From NCBI GenBank assembly GCA_964423205.1, contig CAYRDX010000010.1, positions 19,513 to 83,512 of the forward strand: 64,000 nucleotides of DNA, read 5' to 3'. Shown one piece after another: positions 34,844-44,471 of the stretch; the stretch's first letter is position 1; each line of letters begins with the position of its first letter. The DNA comes from UBA6168 sp964423205 (GTDB taxonomy: Bacteria > Bacteroidota > Bacteroidia > Chitinophagales > Saprospiraceae). Under the pieces are notes generated by a model. The model was not told the DNA's origin and made no database searches. It worked only from the letters and a program-made list of their open reading frames with translations. A program made the position numbers and the translations under genes.

Positions 34844-37536
34844 TTGAGGCCAAAGGTACATATAATTATTTCATTGTTAACCTTTTCGGTTAGCGTGGCC
34901 TTAGCACAGGTGCGTCCGGTAACAACGGATACAATACAGGTACGACCCGGAATATCTTCAGCGCCACAAATCACCAATCAGGACACTGTAATTTCCGTAA
35001 AATTCGACACCATCGAGTATTCACCTGACGCCCTGGAACAAACCCTTCAATTCGACTCAAAGGACTCCATGGATTTTGACATCGTCAACAAACAAATCCA
35101 TTTGTACGGCGGATCTAAAGTGGTTTATGGTGAAATGAACATTGAAGCCGATTACATCAGAATTGACTGGGGCAAAAACATCATTACAGCCGAAGGCCGG
35201 AAGGATACGCTGGATAATTGGATTGGCAGGCCCAAATTCACCGAAAGGAGTCAAAACTTTGCGGCCAGCAAGCTGGACTACAATTTCAAAACCTACAAAG
35301 GCATCATTTACGATGCACAAACCACCCAGGAAGGAATGAACGTGGTCGGTGAAAAAGGTAAGCTTATTGGAGCCGGAAAAGACACCACTGCCAGCAACAT
35401 CATTTACAACAGCAACGCCATCTTCTCCACCTGCACATTGGAACATCCCCACTTTGGCATCCGCTCCAAAAAACAGAAAATCATTGGAGACAAAATGGCC
35501 ATCGTAGGCCCCAGCAATCTCGAAGTAGCCGATGTGCCGACACCCTTATGGTTGCCTTTTGGGTTTTTCCCATTAAAAACCGGCAACAGAAAAGGATTGC
35601 TTTTTCCGCAGGAATATGAATTCTCAGAATCCTATGGTTTTGGATTGGAAGGTGTGGGATGGTATTTTCCCCTAAACGATAAAATAGACTTGGCACTAAC
35701 TACGGACCTCTACATGAAAGGCTCTTTCAGGATTCATGCAGAATCCAATTACAAAAGACGCTACAAATATAACGGGTCTGCCAATTTGAGTTTTGCATGG
35801 CTCCGAACTGAAGTGCAGGGGAAACCACAATTTGACCCCTCCATGAGCATCCGGTGGTCACATAATCAGGATTACAGAGCACACCCTTATCACTCATTCG
35901 GAGGTAGTATAAATATCCAAACCGGTAACTATCAGCGCCGGAACCTGACCGATGCCCAGTCTGTATTGCAGACTTCGCTTAGCTCCAATATGTCGTATCG
36001 CCAGCGCTTTGACGGCCCCTATGACTTTAGCGCCAGTTTCAACCATTCTCAAAATACTACGACAGGTGATGTTACCATCAGTTTTCCCAATTTGAACTTT
36101 CAAACCCAGACGCTTTACCCCTTCAAACGGAAGCTTTCGGTAGGTGGTGAAAAATGGTATGAGCGCTTTCAAATGCGGGCGACATCAGAAGCACGAAACC
36201 AGTTTAATGCAAAAGACACAACACTTTTTTCAGACCAGACCCTGAAAGATGCCAAGTTCGGTCTCAGACACAGTGTAAATGCCGGCACAAGTTTTAATCT
36301 ACTGCGCTACTTCACCGTGTCGCCAAGCGCCAACTACAAAGAAGTCTGGTATTTCAAAACACTGGACAAATCATTTGACCCTACTCCAGTTTTAAAATAC
36401 GACACCATCCCCAGCCCAACCGGAGAGCCTCCTCAAATTGTAGTAGACACAGTCAGTTATGGACAAATCCTCGACCATGAGNNNNNNNNNNCAAACCCTT
36501 CCGGCAATACGATATAGGCATGAGCATGTCCACCCGCATATTTGGGACCCTACAGTTCAAAAGGGGTCCGATAAAAGGGATACGCCATGTAATCACTCCT
36601 TCCTTTGGATTTAATTTTTCTCCCGACTACATTAATCCGGATTGGGGTTATTTCAAAACAGTCAGGAAGGATTTGAGGACTGATGAAGAGCTCATTTATA
36701 ATATCTACGAAAACAACAGATTGGGGGGATTTGACCTGCCTTATTATCAAGGTAAACAAATGGCGATGACTTATGGCTTCAACAATATCTTTGAAGCAAA
36801 GGTCTGGTCAAAGAAGGATTCAATAGACAAGAAAATACCGCTGTTCCGAAGCATTTCCGTTTCAGGTAGCTACAACTTCGCAGCGGATTCGATGAATTGG
36901 AGCCCGGTATTTGTATCCGGCAACACCAGTTTCCTGAACAATATCAGTAATTTCCGCTTTTCGGCCACTTTTGACCCCTACGATATCAATCCCAAAACCG
37001 GAGCAAGAACAACTAAACTCTACCTAAAGTCGAAGGGCAAACCACTGCGACTCGATAACTACAATTTTGGTTTCAACACCAATATGACGGTTGGCAGAAT
37101 AAGGGATTTAATCAGAGGAGTGAATACCGATATCAGGGTCGCAAATGAGGACAGAAAGCAAACACAGGAAGACTTCTTCGACCTGTTTGAAAATTTCGGT
37201 ATTGACCACAACTTCAATGTCCAGATGAGATATGATATTGCCAAGGGAAAGGATACGCTGATGGTCACCACCAACTCCTTGTCATCGAGTGGAAACATCC
37301 GTATATCTCCATTTTGGAGCGTCCGGGTCGGCAACTTCGGATATGACTTTCAGGCCAAACGCATCACCTATCCAGACTTTGGTTTTGAGCGCGACCTCCA
37401 TTGCTGGCATATGGGTTTCCATTGGCAACCATTCTACGGCACTTACAGCTTTTACCTGAAAGTGAAACCCGGACAATTGGAATTTATCAACATTCCTTAC
37501 AGAAAAAATATTCAGGATGTGCGAGGGAGGTTATGA
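34844..37536 (+). CDS. LptD/OstA-like outer-membrane assembly protein, with scaffold gap
   Basis: LptD places lipopolysaccharide in the outer leaflet. A signal peptide (about 1-21, ending VALAQ) precedes an OstA-type periplasmic domain (HLYGGSKVVYGEMNIEADY, then YKGIIYDAQTTQEGMNVVGE, read in shorter parts), followed by a large barrel with many alternating aromatic strands. Ten N at 36482-36491 split it; the frame resumes at 36493 with KPFRQYDIGMSMSTRIFG and ends at 37536. The start appears to be TTG at 34844, since no ATG or GTG exists between it and the preceding in-frame stop. The total of about 890 residues suits the Bacteroidota LptD-like family. Confidence 0.9.
36482..36491. other. scaffold gap (10 N) in the lptD-like gene
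   Basis: Ten N; sequence on both sides belongs to the same barrel protein. Confidence 0.95.
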
Positions 37537-37757
37537 AATGTGAAATTGGAAAATGGAAATTAGAAATTAGAAAATGTTAGGTGATTGAAGTTGCTTCCTT
37601 TTGTCGAATTGAATGTTTTTGGCTTATAAAGCTTGCAAAGATTTCTAAGCCTCTGAACATCTAAACATCCCTTGAATCATTTTTTGTGCCATTATAAAAT
37701 CTACAACGCCCCAGTACCCAGTACCCTATACCCTTTTCAACCTTCAATCTCTGCTAA

Positions 37758-38423
37758 ATGAACAAAAAGAAAAAACCAAGTCAGGCTAAACTGAAGAATG
37801 CGGCAGACATTCAAAACATCCTGGATGAACTGTATCCGGAAGTACCTATACCGCTGGAACATGAGGGTGCTTATACCCTTTTAGTGGCCGTTGTTCTGTC
37901 TGCTCAATGCACCGATGTCAGAGTAAATCAGGTTACGCCCGAATTGTTTGCTAAGGCGGATAATCCAAAAGACATGGCCAAACTTCCAGTGGAAGTCATC
38001 GAAGAAATCATTCGCACTTGCGGACTGGCACCCCGTAAATCACAGGCCATTTCGGAGCTTTCACGGATTCTTCTGGAAAAATACAATGGAAAGGTTCCCG
38101 ATAATTACGAGGCTCTGGAGTCCCTGCCGGGAGTGGGACATAAAACTGCCGCCGTAGTCATGTCGCAGGCATTCGGGTTTCCAGCCTTTCCGGTTGATAC
38201 CCATATACACAGACTTGCCTGGCGTTGGGGACTGAGTAGCGGAAAAAATGTAGTACAAACTGAACATGACCTTAAGGCGGTTTTCCCGGAAGAAAGCTGG
38301 AATAAACTTCACCTGCAAATCATCTACTTCGGAAGAGAGTATTGCCCGGCAAGAGGCCACAATGCTCAACTATGCCCCATTTGCAGCAAATACGGAATAA
38401 AAGAACTTTTCAAACATGCCTGA
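37758..38423 (+). CDS. nth: endonuclease III (DNA glycosylase/AP lyase)
   Basis: Nth removes oxidised pyrimidines and nicks abasic sites. The HhH-GPD core is intact: LSAQCTDVRVN near 48-58, the helix-hairpin-helix LPGVGHKTA with catalytic Lys129, and VDTHIHR with Asp147. The iron-sulfur loop is unusual: CPARGHNAQLCPIC gives Cys196, Cys206 and Cys209, but the fourth Cys of the E. coli C-x6-C-x2-C-x5-C arrangement is absent, so a normal 4Fe-4S cluster is doubtful. Its stop overlaps the cutC start by 8 bp, indicating translational coupling. The product has 221 residues. Confidence 0.94.
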   Translation: MNKKKKPSQAKLKNAADIQNILDELYPEVPIPLEHEGAYTLLVAVVLSAQCTDVRVNQVTPELFAKADNPKDMAKLPVEVIEEIIRTCGLAPRKSQAISELSRILLEKYNGKVPDNYEALESLPGVGHKTAAVVMSQAFGFPAFPVDTHIHRLAWRWGLSSGKNVVQTEHDLKAVFPEESWNKLHLQIIYFGREYCPARGHNAQLCPICSKYGIKELFKHA

Positions 38424-39039
38424 ATACCTTCTCGAAGCTTGCGTGGAAACACTTGAACAGGCTATACTGGCTGAACAATGCGGAGCCCACAGAATTGAAC
38501 TTTGCGACAGATTGGATTTAGGGGGAATCACCCCTTCCGAAGAACTCATCCGTTCCTGTTTGAAGAATTTGTCCATACCGATAATTGTTATGATTAGGCC
38601 GAGGAGAGGTGATTTTACCTGCACGGCCGGAGAATTGGAGCAAATGAAAAACAGCATCACTTTTTGCAAAGAAGCTGGTGTACACGGAGTAGTCTTTGGC
38701 ATATTAAACAAAGAGGGTCAAATAGATATGGACCAGAACAGGGAGCTTGCAAAACATGCGGCACCACTACAGGTCACTTTTCATAAGGCCATTGACCAAT
38801 TAAATGACCCTGTCGGAGGTGTAATTCAAATCCGGTCAATACCGCATTTTACAAGAATCCTCACATCGGGAGGTGCCAGTACAGCTTTGGAAGGCCAGGG
38901 AGTTATCAGAAAAATGATCGAAGCAGGCGGGAATCATCTGACCATGGTTGCTGCCGGAAAGATTACCAAGGAAAATCTGGCCGAAGTGCAAAAGGCCACC
39001 GGCGCAGTTGAATTACACGGTAAAAGGATAGTTTTTTAA
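38416..39039 (+). CDS. cutC: CutC family protein
   Basis: CutC is a TIM-barrel protein first linked to copper tolerance; its biochemical role is still uncertain. The 207-residue protein has the family segments LLEACVETLEQAILAEQCGA, RIELCDRL, GGITPS, MIRPRRGDF and VTFHKAIDQ, then LTSGGASTALEGQ and AGGNHLTMVAAGKIT. It is slightly shorter than the E. coli protein (about 250). It overlaps nth by 8 bp and is convergent with rfbC (4 bp overlap of ends). Confidence 0.93.
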   Translation: MPEYLLEACVETLEQAILAEQCGAHRIELCDRLDLGGITPSEELIRSCLKNLSIPIIVMIRPRRGDFTCTAGELEQMKNSITFCKEAGVHGVVFGILNKEGQIDMDQNRELAKHAAPLQVTFHKAIDQLNDPVGGVIQIRSIPHFTRILTSGGASTALEGQGVIRKMIEAGGNHLTMVAAGKITKENLAEVQKATGAVELHGKRIVF

Positions 39040-39581
39040 GACTTTCTATGCTCACCATAAGATGGGAAGTTTCTGTCTCTGTCAGCAATTGAAACGAATT
39101 CGAAATCTATGCCCCAGTCAATATTCAGAATCGGGCAATCCGGCCTTATACCACCCTCGTGCTCCTTTGAGTAAAAATTATCACATTTATAGGCAAAAAC
39201 TGCCGTTTCCGTGAGCACCAGGTATCCGTGGGCAAAACCTTTAGGGATAAACATCTGCAGCTTGTTTTTGGCGCTCAGAATATGACTATACCATTTCCCA
39301 AATGTCGCAGAATCCTCACGAATATCCACTACCACATCGAGGACTTCTCCCTGAAGAACACGAACCAACTTGGTTTGCATCATGGGCTCCACCTGATAAT
39401 GTAATCCCCGTAATACACCTTTCTGGGAATAAGCCTGATTGTCCTGTACGAAATGCACCTCAATACCCGCTTCTGCAAAAGTTCTTTCATTGAAACTTTC
39501 GTAAAAATACCCCCTTACATCTTCGAAAACCCTGGGCTCGAAAAGCACTAATCCTTCAAATTCAGTTTTTGTGAATGGCAT
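39036..39581 (-). CDS. rfbC: dTDP-4-dehydrorhamnose 3,5-epimerase
   Basis: RfbC (RmlC) epimerises dTDP-4-keto-6-deoxyglucose at C3 and C5 for rhamnose synthesis. The 182-residue cupin from the ATG at 39581 (MPFTKTEFEGLVLFEP) has the catalytic His in GVLRGLHYQ, the conserved KGFAHGYLVL, and the Tyr-bearing YKCDNFYSKEHEGGI. The codons before 39581 come from the (CGGTGCAA) repeat and are not part of the gene. rmlA, B and D are not in the window, although a polysaccharide locus begins 5 kb away. Confidence 0.95.
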   Translation of the reverse strand: MPFTKTEFEGLVLFEPRVFEDVRGYFYESFNERTFAEAGIEVHFVQDNQAYSQKGVLRGLHYQVEPMMQTKLVRVLQGEVLDVVVDIREDSATFGKWYSHILSAKNKLQMFIPKGFAHGYLVLTETAVFAYKCDNFYSKEHEGGIRPDCPILNIDWGIDFEFVSIADRDRNFPSYGEHRKS

Positions 39582-39593
39582 ATTTTGTGGTTT

Positions 39594-39715
39594 GACGGTG
39601 CAACGGTGCAACGGTGCAACGGTATAACGGTGCAACGGTATAACGGTATAACGGTTTTTTGTTTTAGCCAACGGCCAACGGCCAACCCCAAAGGTAATGC
39701 CAACTGCCAACAGCT
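39594..39715. repeat. CGGTGCAA/CGGTATAA octamers plus CCAACGG units
   Basis: About seven 8-bp units (CGGTGCAA or CGGTATAA) follow the rfbC start on its upstream side, then CCAACGG and CCAACAG heptamers that reach the der stop codon. Confidence 0.85.
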
Positions 39716-41017
39716 TTACTTCTCTCTGAAAAATATGGTAATGGGTACGCCGGAGAAATTGAAATGTTGCCTCAGACGGTTTTCCAGAAAGTTTTTGTAG
39801 CTGTCTTTTACGTGTTTTGGGTGATTGCAGTAAAATACAAATGCTGGATAGGCAAGGGGCAACTGCATGATGTACTTGATGTTTATAAACCTGCCGCGAT
39901 GAGACGGTGGTGGAGTGCGCTGAATTTCGGGTAGTATGGCTTCATTAAGTTCCGATGTCTTAATTCTCCTCGTTTTGTTATCATAAACCTCCAGCGCCAA
40001 CTCCACAGCTTTAAATATCCGTTGTTTGTCATGAACAGAGATGAACAGGACCGGGACATCATTGAATGGCGCCAGCCTTTCTTTGATAGCCTGCTCAAAA
40101 TCCCGGGCTGTATTGGTTTCCTTTTCAATGAGATCCCATTTGTTCACCAAAATGACTACGCCCTTATGCCTTTTAATCAGCAGACGATAGATGCTCAGGT
40201 CCTGCTGCTCAACTCCAACCTGGGCATCGAGCATCAGAATACTCACATCAGCTTCTTCAATGGCTGAAATGGCCCGCATCACAGAATAGAACTCCAGGTT
40301 TTCGTGGACTTTGGATTTCTTCCTGATGCCGGCTGTGTCGATGATGAGGAATTCCTTACCGAATTTGGAATAAGTGGAGTGGATGGTGTCTCTGGTTGTG
40401 CCTGCTATTTCTGTAACTACATTGCGCTCTTCACCGAGAAGGGCGTTCACAAGGGAAGATTTACCAACATTGGGTTGACCAATGATGGCAAATTTTGGCA
40501 GGTCTGTCTTGATGATGGGCTCATCGGTGATGTACTCGGTAAGTGCATCGAGCATTTCACCGGTACCACTGCTGGTCAGGGAGGAGACGAAAAACGTCTC
40601 TTCGAAACCAAGGCTGTAAAACTCATTGGCCTCTAAAAAACGCTCATTATTGTCAACCTTATTGACAACCAGTATCACCGGTTTATTCGAGCGCCGAAGC
40701 ATATTGGCCACATCCTCATCGAGGTCCGTAATACCGGTCATCACATCTACAACGAACAATATTACGGTAGCTTCCTCTATAGCAATTTTCACCTGAGACC
40801 TGATGGCTGACTCAAATACGTCATCAGATGAACCGACAAAACCGCCGGTATCCACCACCGTAAATTCCTTTCCGTTCCAGTGACTGGTACCATATTGCCT
40901 GTCTCGTGTGACACCACTGGTATCGTCCACAATTGCCACCCTTCCACCAATCAGGCGGTTGAACAGAGTGGATTTACCAACATTCGGACGACCTATTATT
41001 GCTACTATGTTTCCCAT
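39716..41017 (-). CDS. der: ribosome biogenesis GTPase Der (EngA)
   Basis: Der is an essential GTPase with two tandem G domains that helps mature the large ribosomal subunit. The 433-residue product from the ATG at 41017 shows the first G domain (GRPNVGKST at 8-16, DTGGF, NKVDN) and the second (GQPNVGKSS near 181, DTAGIRKKSKV, NKWDL), then the C-terminal KH-like domain (PPSHRGRFINIKYIMQ and NFSGVPITIFFREK). Codons ahead of 41017 derive from the ATATGAG repeat. era follows on the upstream side, so two ribosome-assembly GTPases are neighbours. Confidence 0.97.
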   Translation of the reverse strand: MGNIVAIIGRPNVGKSTLFNRLIGGRVAIVDDTSGVTRDRQYGTSHWNGKEFTVVDTGGFVGSSDDVFESAIRSQVKIAIEEATVILFVVDVMTGITDLDEDVANMLRRSNKPVILVVNKVDNNERFLEANEFYSLGFEETFFVSSLTSSGTGEMLDALTEYITDEPIIKTDLPKFAIIGQPNVGKSSLVNALLGEERNVVTEIAGTTRDTIHSTYSKFGKEFLIIDTAGIRKKSKVHENLEFYSVMRAISAIEEADVSILMLDAQVGVEQQDLSIYRLLIKRHKGVVILVNKWDLIEKETNTARDFEQAIKERLAPFNDVPVLFISVHDKQRIFKAVELALEVYDNKTRRIKTSELNEAILPEIQRTPPPSHRGRFINIKYIMQLPLAYPAFVFYCNHPKHVKDSYKNFLENRLRQHFNFSGVPITIFFREK

Positions 41018-41030
41018 TATTTTTTTAACT

Positions 41031-41227
41031 ATGAGATATGAGATATGAGATATGAGATATGAGATGGAAATTCTTGAGTGAATAGGGAGTTTTTCTGAAA
41101 ATACGTAGTTCCATAAAAAATAACAGACGGTTCCCTCATTCATAGTTCATAGTTCATATCTCATATCTCATATCTCATATCTCATATCTCATATCTCATA
41201 TCTCATATCTCATAGTTCATATCTCAT
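41031..41227. repeat. inverted pair of ATATGAG heptamer tracts between der and era
   Basis: About five ATATGAG units (41031-41064) face about twelve CTCATAT/TTCATAG units (41140-41227) across a 75-bp spacer without a gene. The arms could pair over about 35 bp. This looks like an empty version of the inverted-repeat cassettes seen at 50.3 and 51.8 kb. Confidence 0.8.
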
Positions 41228-41231
41228 AATT

Positions 41232-42125
41232 CTACTCATATCCAAATTTCTTCAACAGACGTTCATTATCGCGCCAGTTATCTCTAACCTTGACGTGGAT
41301 TTCCAAAAACACTTTGCTTTCCAGCCAGATTTCCAGCGATTTGCGCGCAAAAGTACCCAGACGTTTGATAGCTGAACCGTTTTTTCCAAGAATTATCTTT
41401 TTCTGTGATTCCCGTGCCACGTACAGTAAGGTTTGAATTCTAACCAGAGGACTGCCATCATTAGTTTCGGTTTCTTTAAATGATTCAACATCTACCTGGA
41501 CGGAATACGGAATTTCCTGTTCATACAGTTCCAGAATTTTTTCGCGGATAATTTCAGACACAAAAAACCTTTCCGGACGGTCAGTAAGTTGATCTTTGGG
41601 ATAGTATTCGGGGCCATCGGGAAGATAATTCTTCACTGATTTCAACAATTCCGCTGTGTTAAGCTTTTGCAAAGCAGAAATGGGAAAACTCTCCGAAAAT
41701 GTAATCTGTGCATTCCACCATTTCAGTTTTTCGAGGACTTTATCCGGAGTAACCGTATCTATTTTATTTAAAACCAGAAATATCGGAATCTTAAGGTTTT
41801 TCAATTGCTGAATCAATTGGTCTTCCGGAGCATAATTCTCCCCAATTTCCGTGACAAACAAAATGATATCTGCATCTTCAAAAGCAGAAAATGCGAAACG
41901 GTTCATCGCCTCCTGCATCTTGTAGGCAGGGTCGCGTATGATACCGGGCGTATCGGAAAAAACCATTTGGAAATCATCCCCACTCAAAAGACCAATTATC
42001 CTATGGCGGGTAGTTTGGGGTTTTGCCGTGATAATAGACATACGCTCACCAACCAAGGCATTCATGAGGGTACTTTTGCCTACATTGGGGCGACCAATGA
42101 TGTTGACGAATCCCGATTTATGCAT
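41232..42125 (-). CDS. era: GTPase Era
   Basis: Era is an essential GTPase that binds the 3' end of 16S rRNA in 30S assembly. The 297-residue protein has GRPNVGKST (11-19), the PQTTRHRI switch, DTPGI, NKID, and a C-terminal KH domain (about 195-290, with LLYVARESQKKIILGKNGSAIKRLG as its core, read in parts). Lengths and motifs fit Era rather than Der. It starts 3 bp after the glgB stop, so both are likely transcribed together from the glgB promoter. Confidence 0.97.
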   Translation of the reverse strand: MHKSGFVNIIGRPNVGKSTLMNALVGERMSIITAKPQTTRHRIIGLLSGDDFQMVFSDTPGIIRDPAYKMQEAMNRFAFSAFEDADIILFVTEIGENYAPEDQLIQQLKNLKIPIFLVLNKIDTVTPDKVLEKLKWWNAQITFSESFPISALQKLNTAELLKSVKNYLPDGPEYYPKDQLTDRPERFFVSEIIREKILELYEQEIPYSVQVDVESFKETETNDGSPLVRIQTLLYVARESQKKIILGKNGSAIKRLGTFARKSLEIWLESKVFLEIHVKVRDNWRDNERLLKKFGYE

Positions 42126-42128
42126 GAT

Positions 42129-44099
42129 TTACTTTTTGCTTTTGCCTCCTGTTTTTGATTTAACTTCCTTTTTAAAGGTTGGTGAAATTGAGATGTTTGC
42201 AGGTTCTAAAATCACAGTGGCCAAAGGCGGTAATGTTATTTCAATAGAAAATTCAAAACCGTGTTTTGGTTCTTCAGCCGAATGAATAAGTTCATTGTTA
42301 AGGTGGTTTTGCCCTCCGTAAAGCTCATTATCACTATTTAGGACTTCTTTCCAGTTGGTGCTGAAAGGCACTCCAAAACTGTAATTCTCCCTAAGAACCG
42401 GCGTGAAATTGCAGGCAACAACTACGACATCCTTCGGCTCTTTTCCCTTGCGAATGAAGGTAAGCACACTGTTCATATAATCGGCATGTTCAATCCATTG
42501 GAAACCTTTTTCCTCAAACTGCAAGTCATACAGCGCTTTGGAATTGCGATAATATAGATTCAAATCTTTTACCCAATTCTGCAGACCTTTATGATATGCA
42601 TATTCAGTCAACCACCATTCCAGACCCCGCTCAATATTCCATTCGCTGGTTTGCCCAAATTCTCCTCCCATGAACAACAGTTGCGTGCCGGGGTGGGTCC
42701 ACATATAACCGTATAACAAGCGCAAACCGGCAAAACGTTGGTGCTCCGTTCCCGGCATTCTGTCAATGAGTGGCCCTTTTCCATGTACCACTTCATCGTG
42801 AGAAAGAGGAAGCATAAATTTCTCAGTAAAGGCATAGATAAGACTAAAGGTCAGCTCATGGTGATGGTGTTTTCGGTGCAGTGGATTCTCCTTGCAATAA
42901 CGAAGGATATCGTGCATCCAGCCCATCATCCATTTCTGGTCAAACCCAAGTCCACCCTCGCTGACGGGTTTAGATACACCTGCCCATGCTGTGCTTTCTT
43001 CGGCAATGGTTATGACATCCGGGAAATCACTGTGGATTATCTCATTGAACTCTTTCAGAAACTCAATGGCTTCGATATTTTCTTTACCACCAAACTGATT
43101 ATGCAGCCACTCTCCTTCTTTTCTGGAATAATCGAGATACAACATGGATGCAACGGCATCCACCCTTAATCCATCAGCATGGTATTTATCCAGCCAGAAC
43201 AGGGCATTGGAAATGAGAAAACTGCGAACTTCCCAACGACCATAATTAAATACCGCACTTTTCCAGTCGGGATGAAACCCTTTGCGAGGATCTGCATGAT
43301 CGTACAGATGAGTGCCATCAAAGTCAGCCAAGCCATGTGCATCATAAGGGAAGTGTGAAGGCACCCAATCCAGAATCACCCCAATGTCAGCCTGATGGAA
43401 GGCATCCACGAGGTACATGAAATCTTCCGGTTGTCCGAAACGGCTGGTTGGTGCAAAATATCCCGTAATCTGATAACCCCATGATGGGAAATAGGGATGC
43501 TCCATAACAGGCATCATCTCCACATGAGTAAAACCCATTTCCGCAACATAGGATACCATTTCATCCGCCATTTCGCGGTAGCTCAGTGACTTGCTTCCTT
43601 TTGATTTCTTTAACCAGGTACCCAAATGGACTTCATATACCGAATAGGGTTTGGCCAATCCAGCATGCTGTTTTCGCTTATGCAACCAAGCCTCATCTTT
43701 CCATTCATAATAAGGATCCCAGACTATAGAAGCTGTATTTGGCGGAATCTCCCAAAAATTGGCAAAGGGGTCACCTTTTGCCAATCTGCGGCCATCACGG
43801 GCCAGAATACTGTATTTATATAAGGTACCCTTTCCAACACCTGGAATAAATCCTTCCCATATACCCGATTCATCGGGTCGAAGTTTAAGGGGATGAGAAT
43901 GATCGTTCCAGAAATTAAAGTTACCCACTACCGATACTTCAATGGCATTCGGCGCCCAAACGGCAAAAAATGTACCCCACTCTCCCTTCAACTGAATGGG
44001 ATGGCTTCCCAGTTTCTTGTACAACTGGTAGTGTTTCCCCATTCGAATCAAATAAATGTCGTATTCAGTCAGAAGGGTATAAGGTTCTACCTTTTTCAT
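42129..44099 (-). CDS. glgB: 1,4-alpha-glucan branching enzyme
   Basis: GlgB makes alpha-1,6 branches in glycogen. The 656-residue protein has the N-terminal CBM48 (GEWGTFFAVWAPNA near 40-53), then the GH13 barrel: DWVPSHFP, LRVDAVASM (nucleophile Asp), TIAEESTAW (acid/base Glu) and LSHDEVVHG, and a C-terminal beta domain. The branching-enzyme phrases GYQITGYFAPTSRFG and EFGQTSEWN are clear. glgA, glgC and glgP are not present in the window. A good promoter -7 box lies about 75 bp upstream. Confidence 0.96.
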   Translation of the reverse strand: MKKVEPYTLLTEYDIYLIRMGKHYQLYKKLGSHPIQLKGEWGTFFAVWAPNAIEVSVVGNFNFWNDHSHPLKLRPDESGIWEGFIPGVGKGTLYKYSILARDGRRLAKGDPFANFWEIPPNTASIVWDPYYEWKDEAWLHKRKQHAGLAKPYSVYEVHLGTWLKKSKGSKSLSYREMADEMVSYVAEMGFTHVEMMPVMEHPYFPSWGYQITGYFAPTSRFGQPEDFMYLVDAFHQADIGVILDWVPSHFPYDAHGLADFDGTHLYDHADPRKGFHPDWKSAVFNYGRWEVRSFLISNALFWLDKYHADGLRVDAVASMLYLDYSRKEGEWLHNQFGGKENIEAIEFLKEFNEIIHSDFPDVITIAEESTAWAGVSKPVSEGGLGFDQKWMMGWMHDILRYCKENPLHRKHHHHELTFSLIYAFTEKFMLPLSHDEVVHGKGPLIDRMPGTEHQRFAGLRLLYGYMWTHPGTQLLFMGGEFGQTSEWNIERGLEWWLTEYAYHKGLQNWVKDLNLYYRNSKALYDLQFEEKGFQWIEHADYMNSVLTFIRKGKEPKDVVVVACNFTPVLRENYSFGVPFSTNWKEVLNSDNELYGGQNHLNNELIHSAEEPKHGFEFSIEITLPPLATVILEPANISISPTFKKEVKSKTGGKSKK

Positions 44100-44172
44100 T
44101 TTGTGGTATTATAACTCCGGCAGGTAAACTGTTTGAAAAGAATTAAAGTCAGATTTATGATGCACGGAAGCG

Positions 44173-44180
44173 CAAAGGTA
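44173..44180 (-). promoter_or_regulatory. candidate -7 box of the glgB-era unit
   Basis: Minus-strand TACCTTTG (then CGC) is an exact match to TANNTTTG, 74 bp before the glgB ATG. Confidence 0.5.
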
Positions 44181-44471
44181 AACAATAGGCTCCAATAGCC
44201 TCAGGTGAGCTTTTCTTAAATAAAATCAAAATAAATTATTGTCATTCTGTTTCAGGCAGCTAATTCCAAGGATTTTTCCCATGTGTTTTGAACCGATACA
44301 TAGCTTACTATAAGGCAAAAAACTTCAGGTAGATAATTTACTCAATTGAAGATGGTGTTTATTTTTTATTCAGCAAATTTTTTAAGGATAATCCGCTATT
44401 TTCAAACTTATTTCTACATTTGCTTTAAGTCCTACCAATAATTGAGTAGTTTTATTGCTCAAAATTTAAAC
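44181..44471. other. divergent spacer before the polysaccharide locus
   Basis: No gene seen in the 372 bp between glgB and the regulator gene. It carries the glgB -7 box (44173-44180) and, on the plus strand, TACATTTG at 44415-44422. Confidence 0.5.
44415..44422 (+). promoter_or_regulatory. candidate -7 box at the head of the polysaccharide locus
   Basis: TACATTTG fits TANNTTTG exactly, 50 bp before the ATG at 44472. A -33 TTG at proper spacing is not clear. Confidence 0.45.

Noticed and set aside
39582..39710. N-terminal extension of rfbC (43 codons)
   Set aside because: It translates CGGTGCAA-type repeats; the family start MPFTKTEFEG at 39581 is normal.
41018..41143. N-terminal extension of der
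   Set aside because: It includes translated ATATGAG repeats; the usual MGNIVAIIGRPN start is at 41017.
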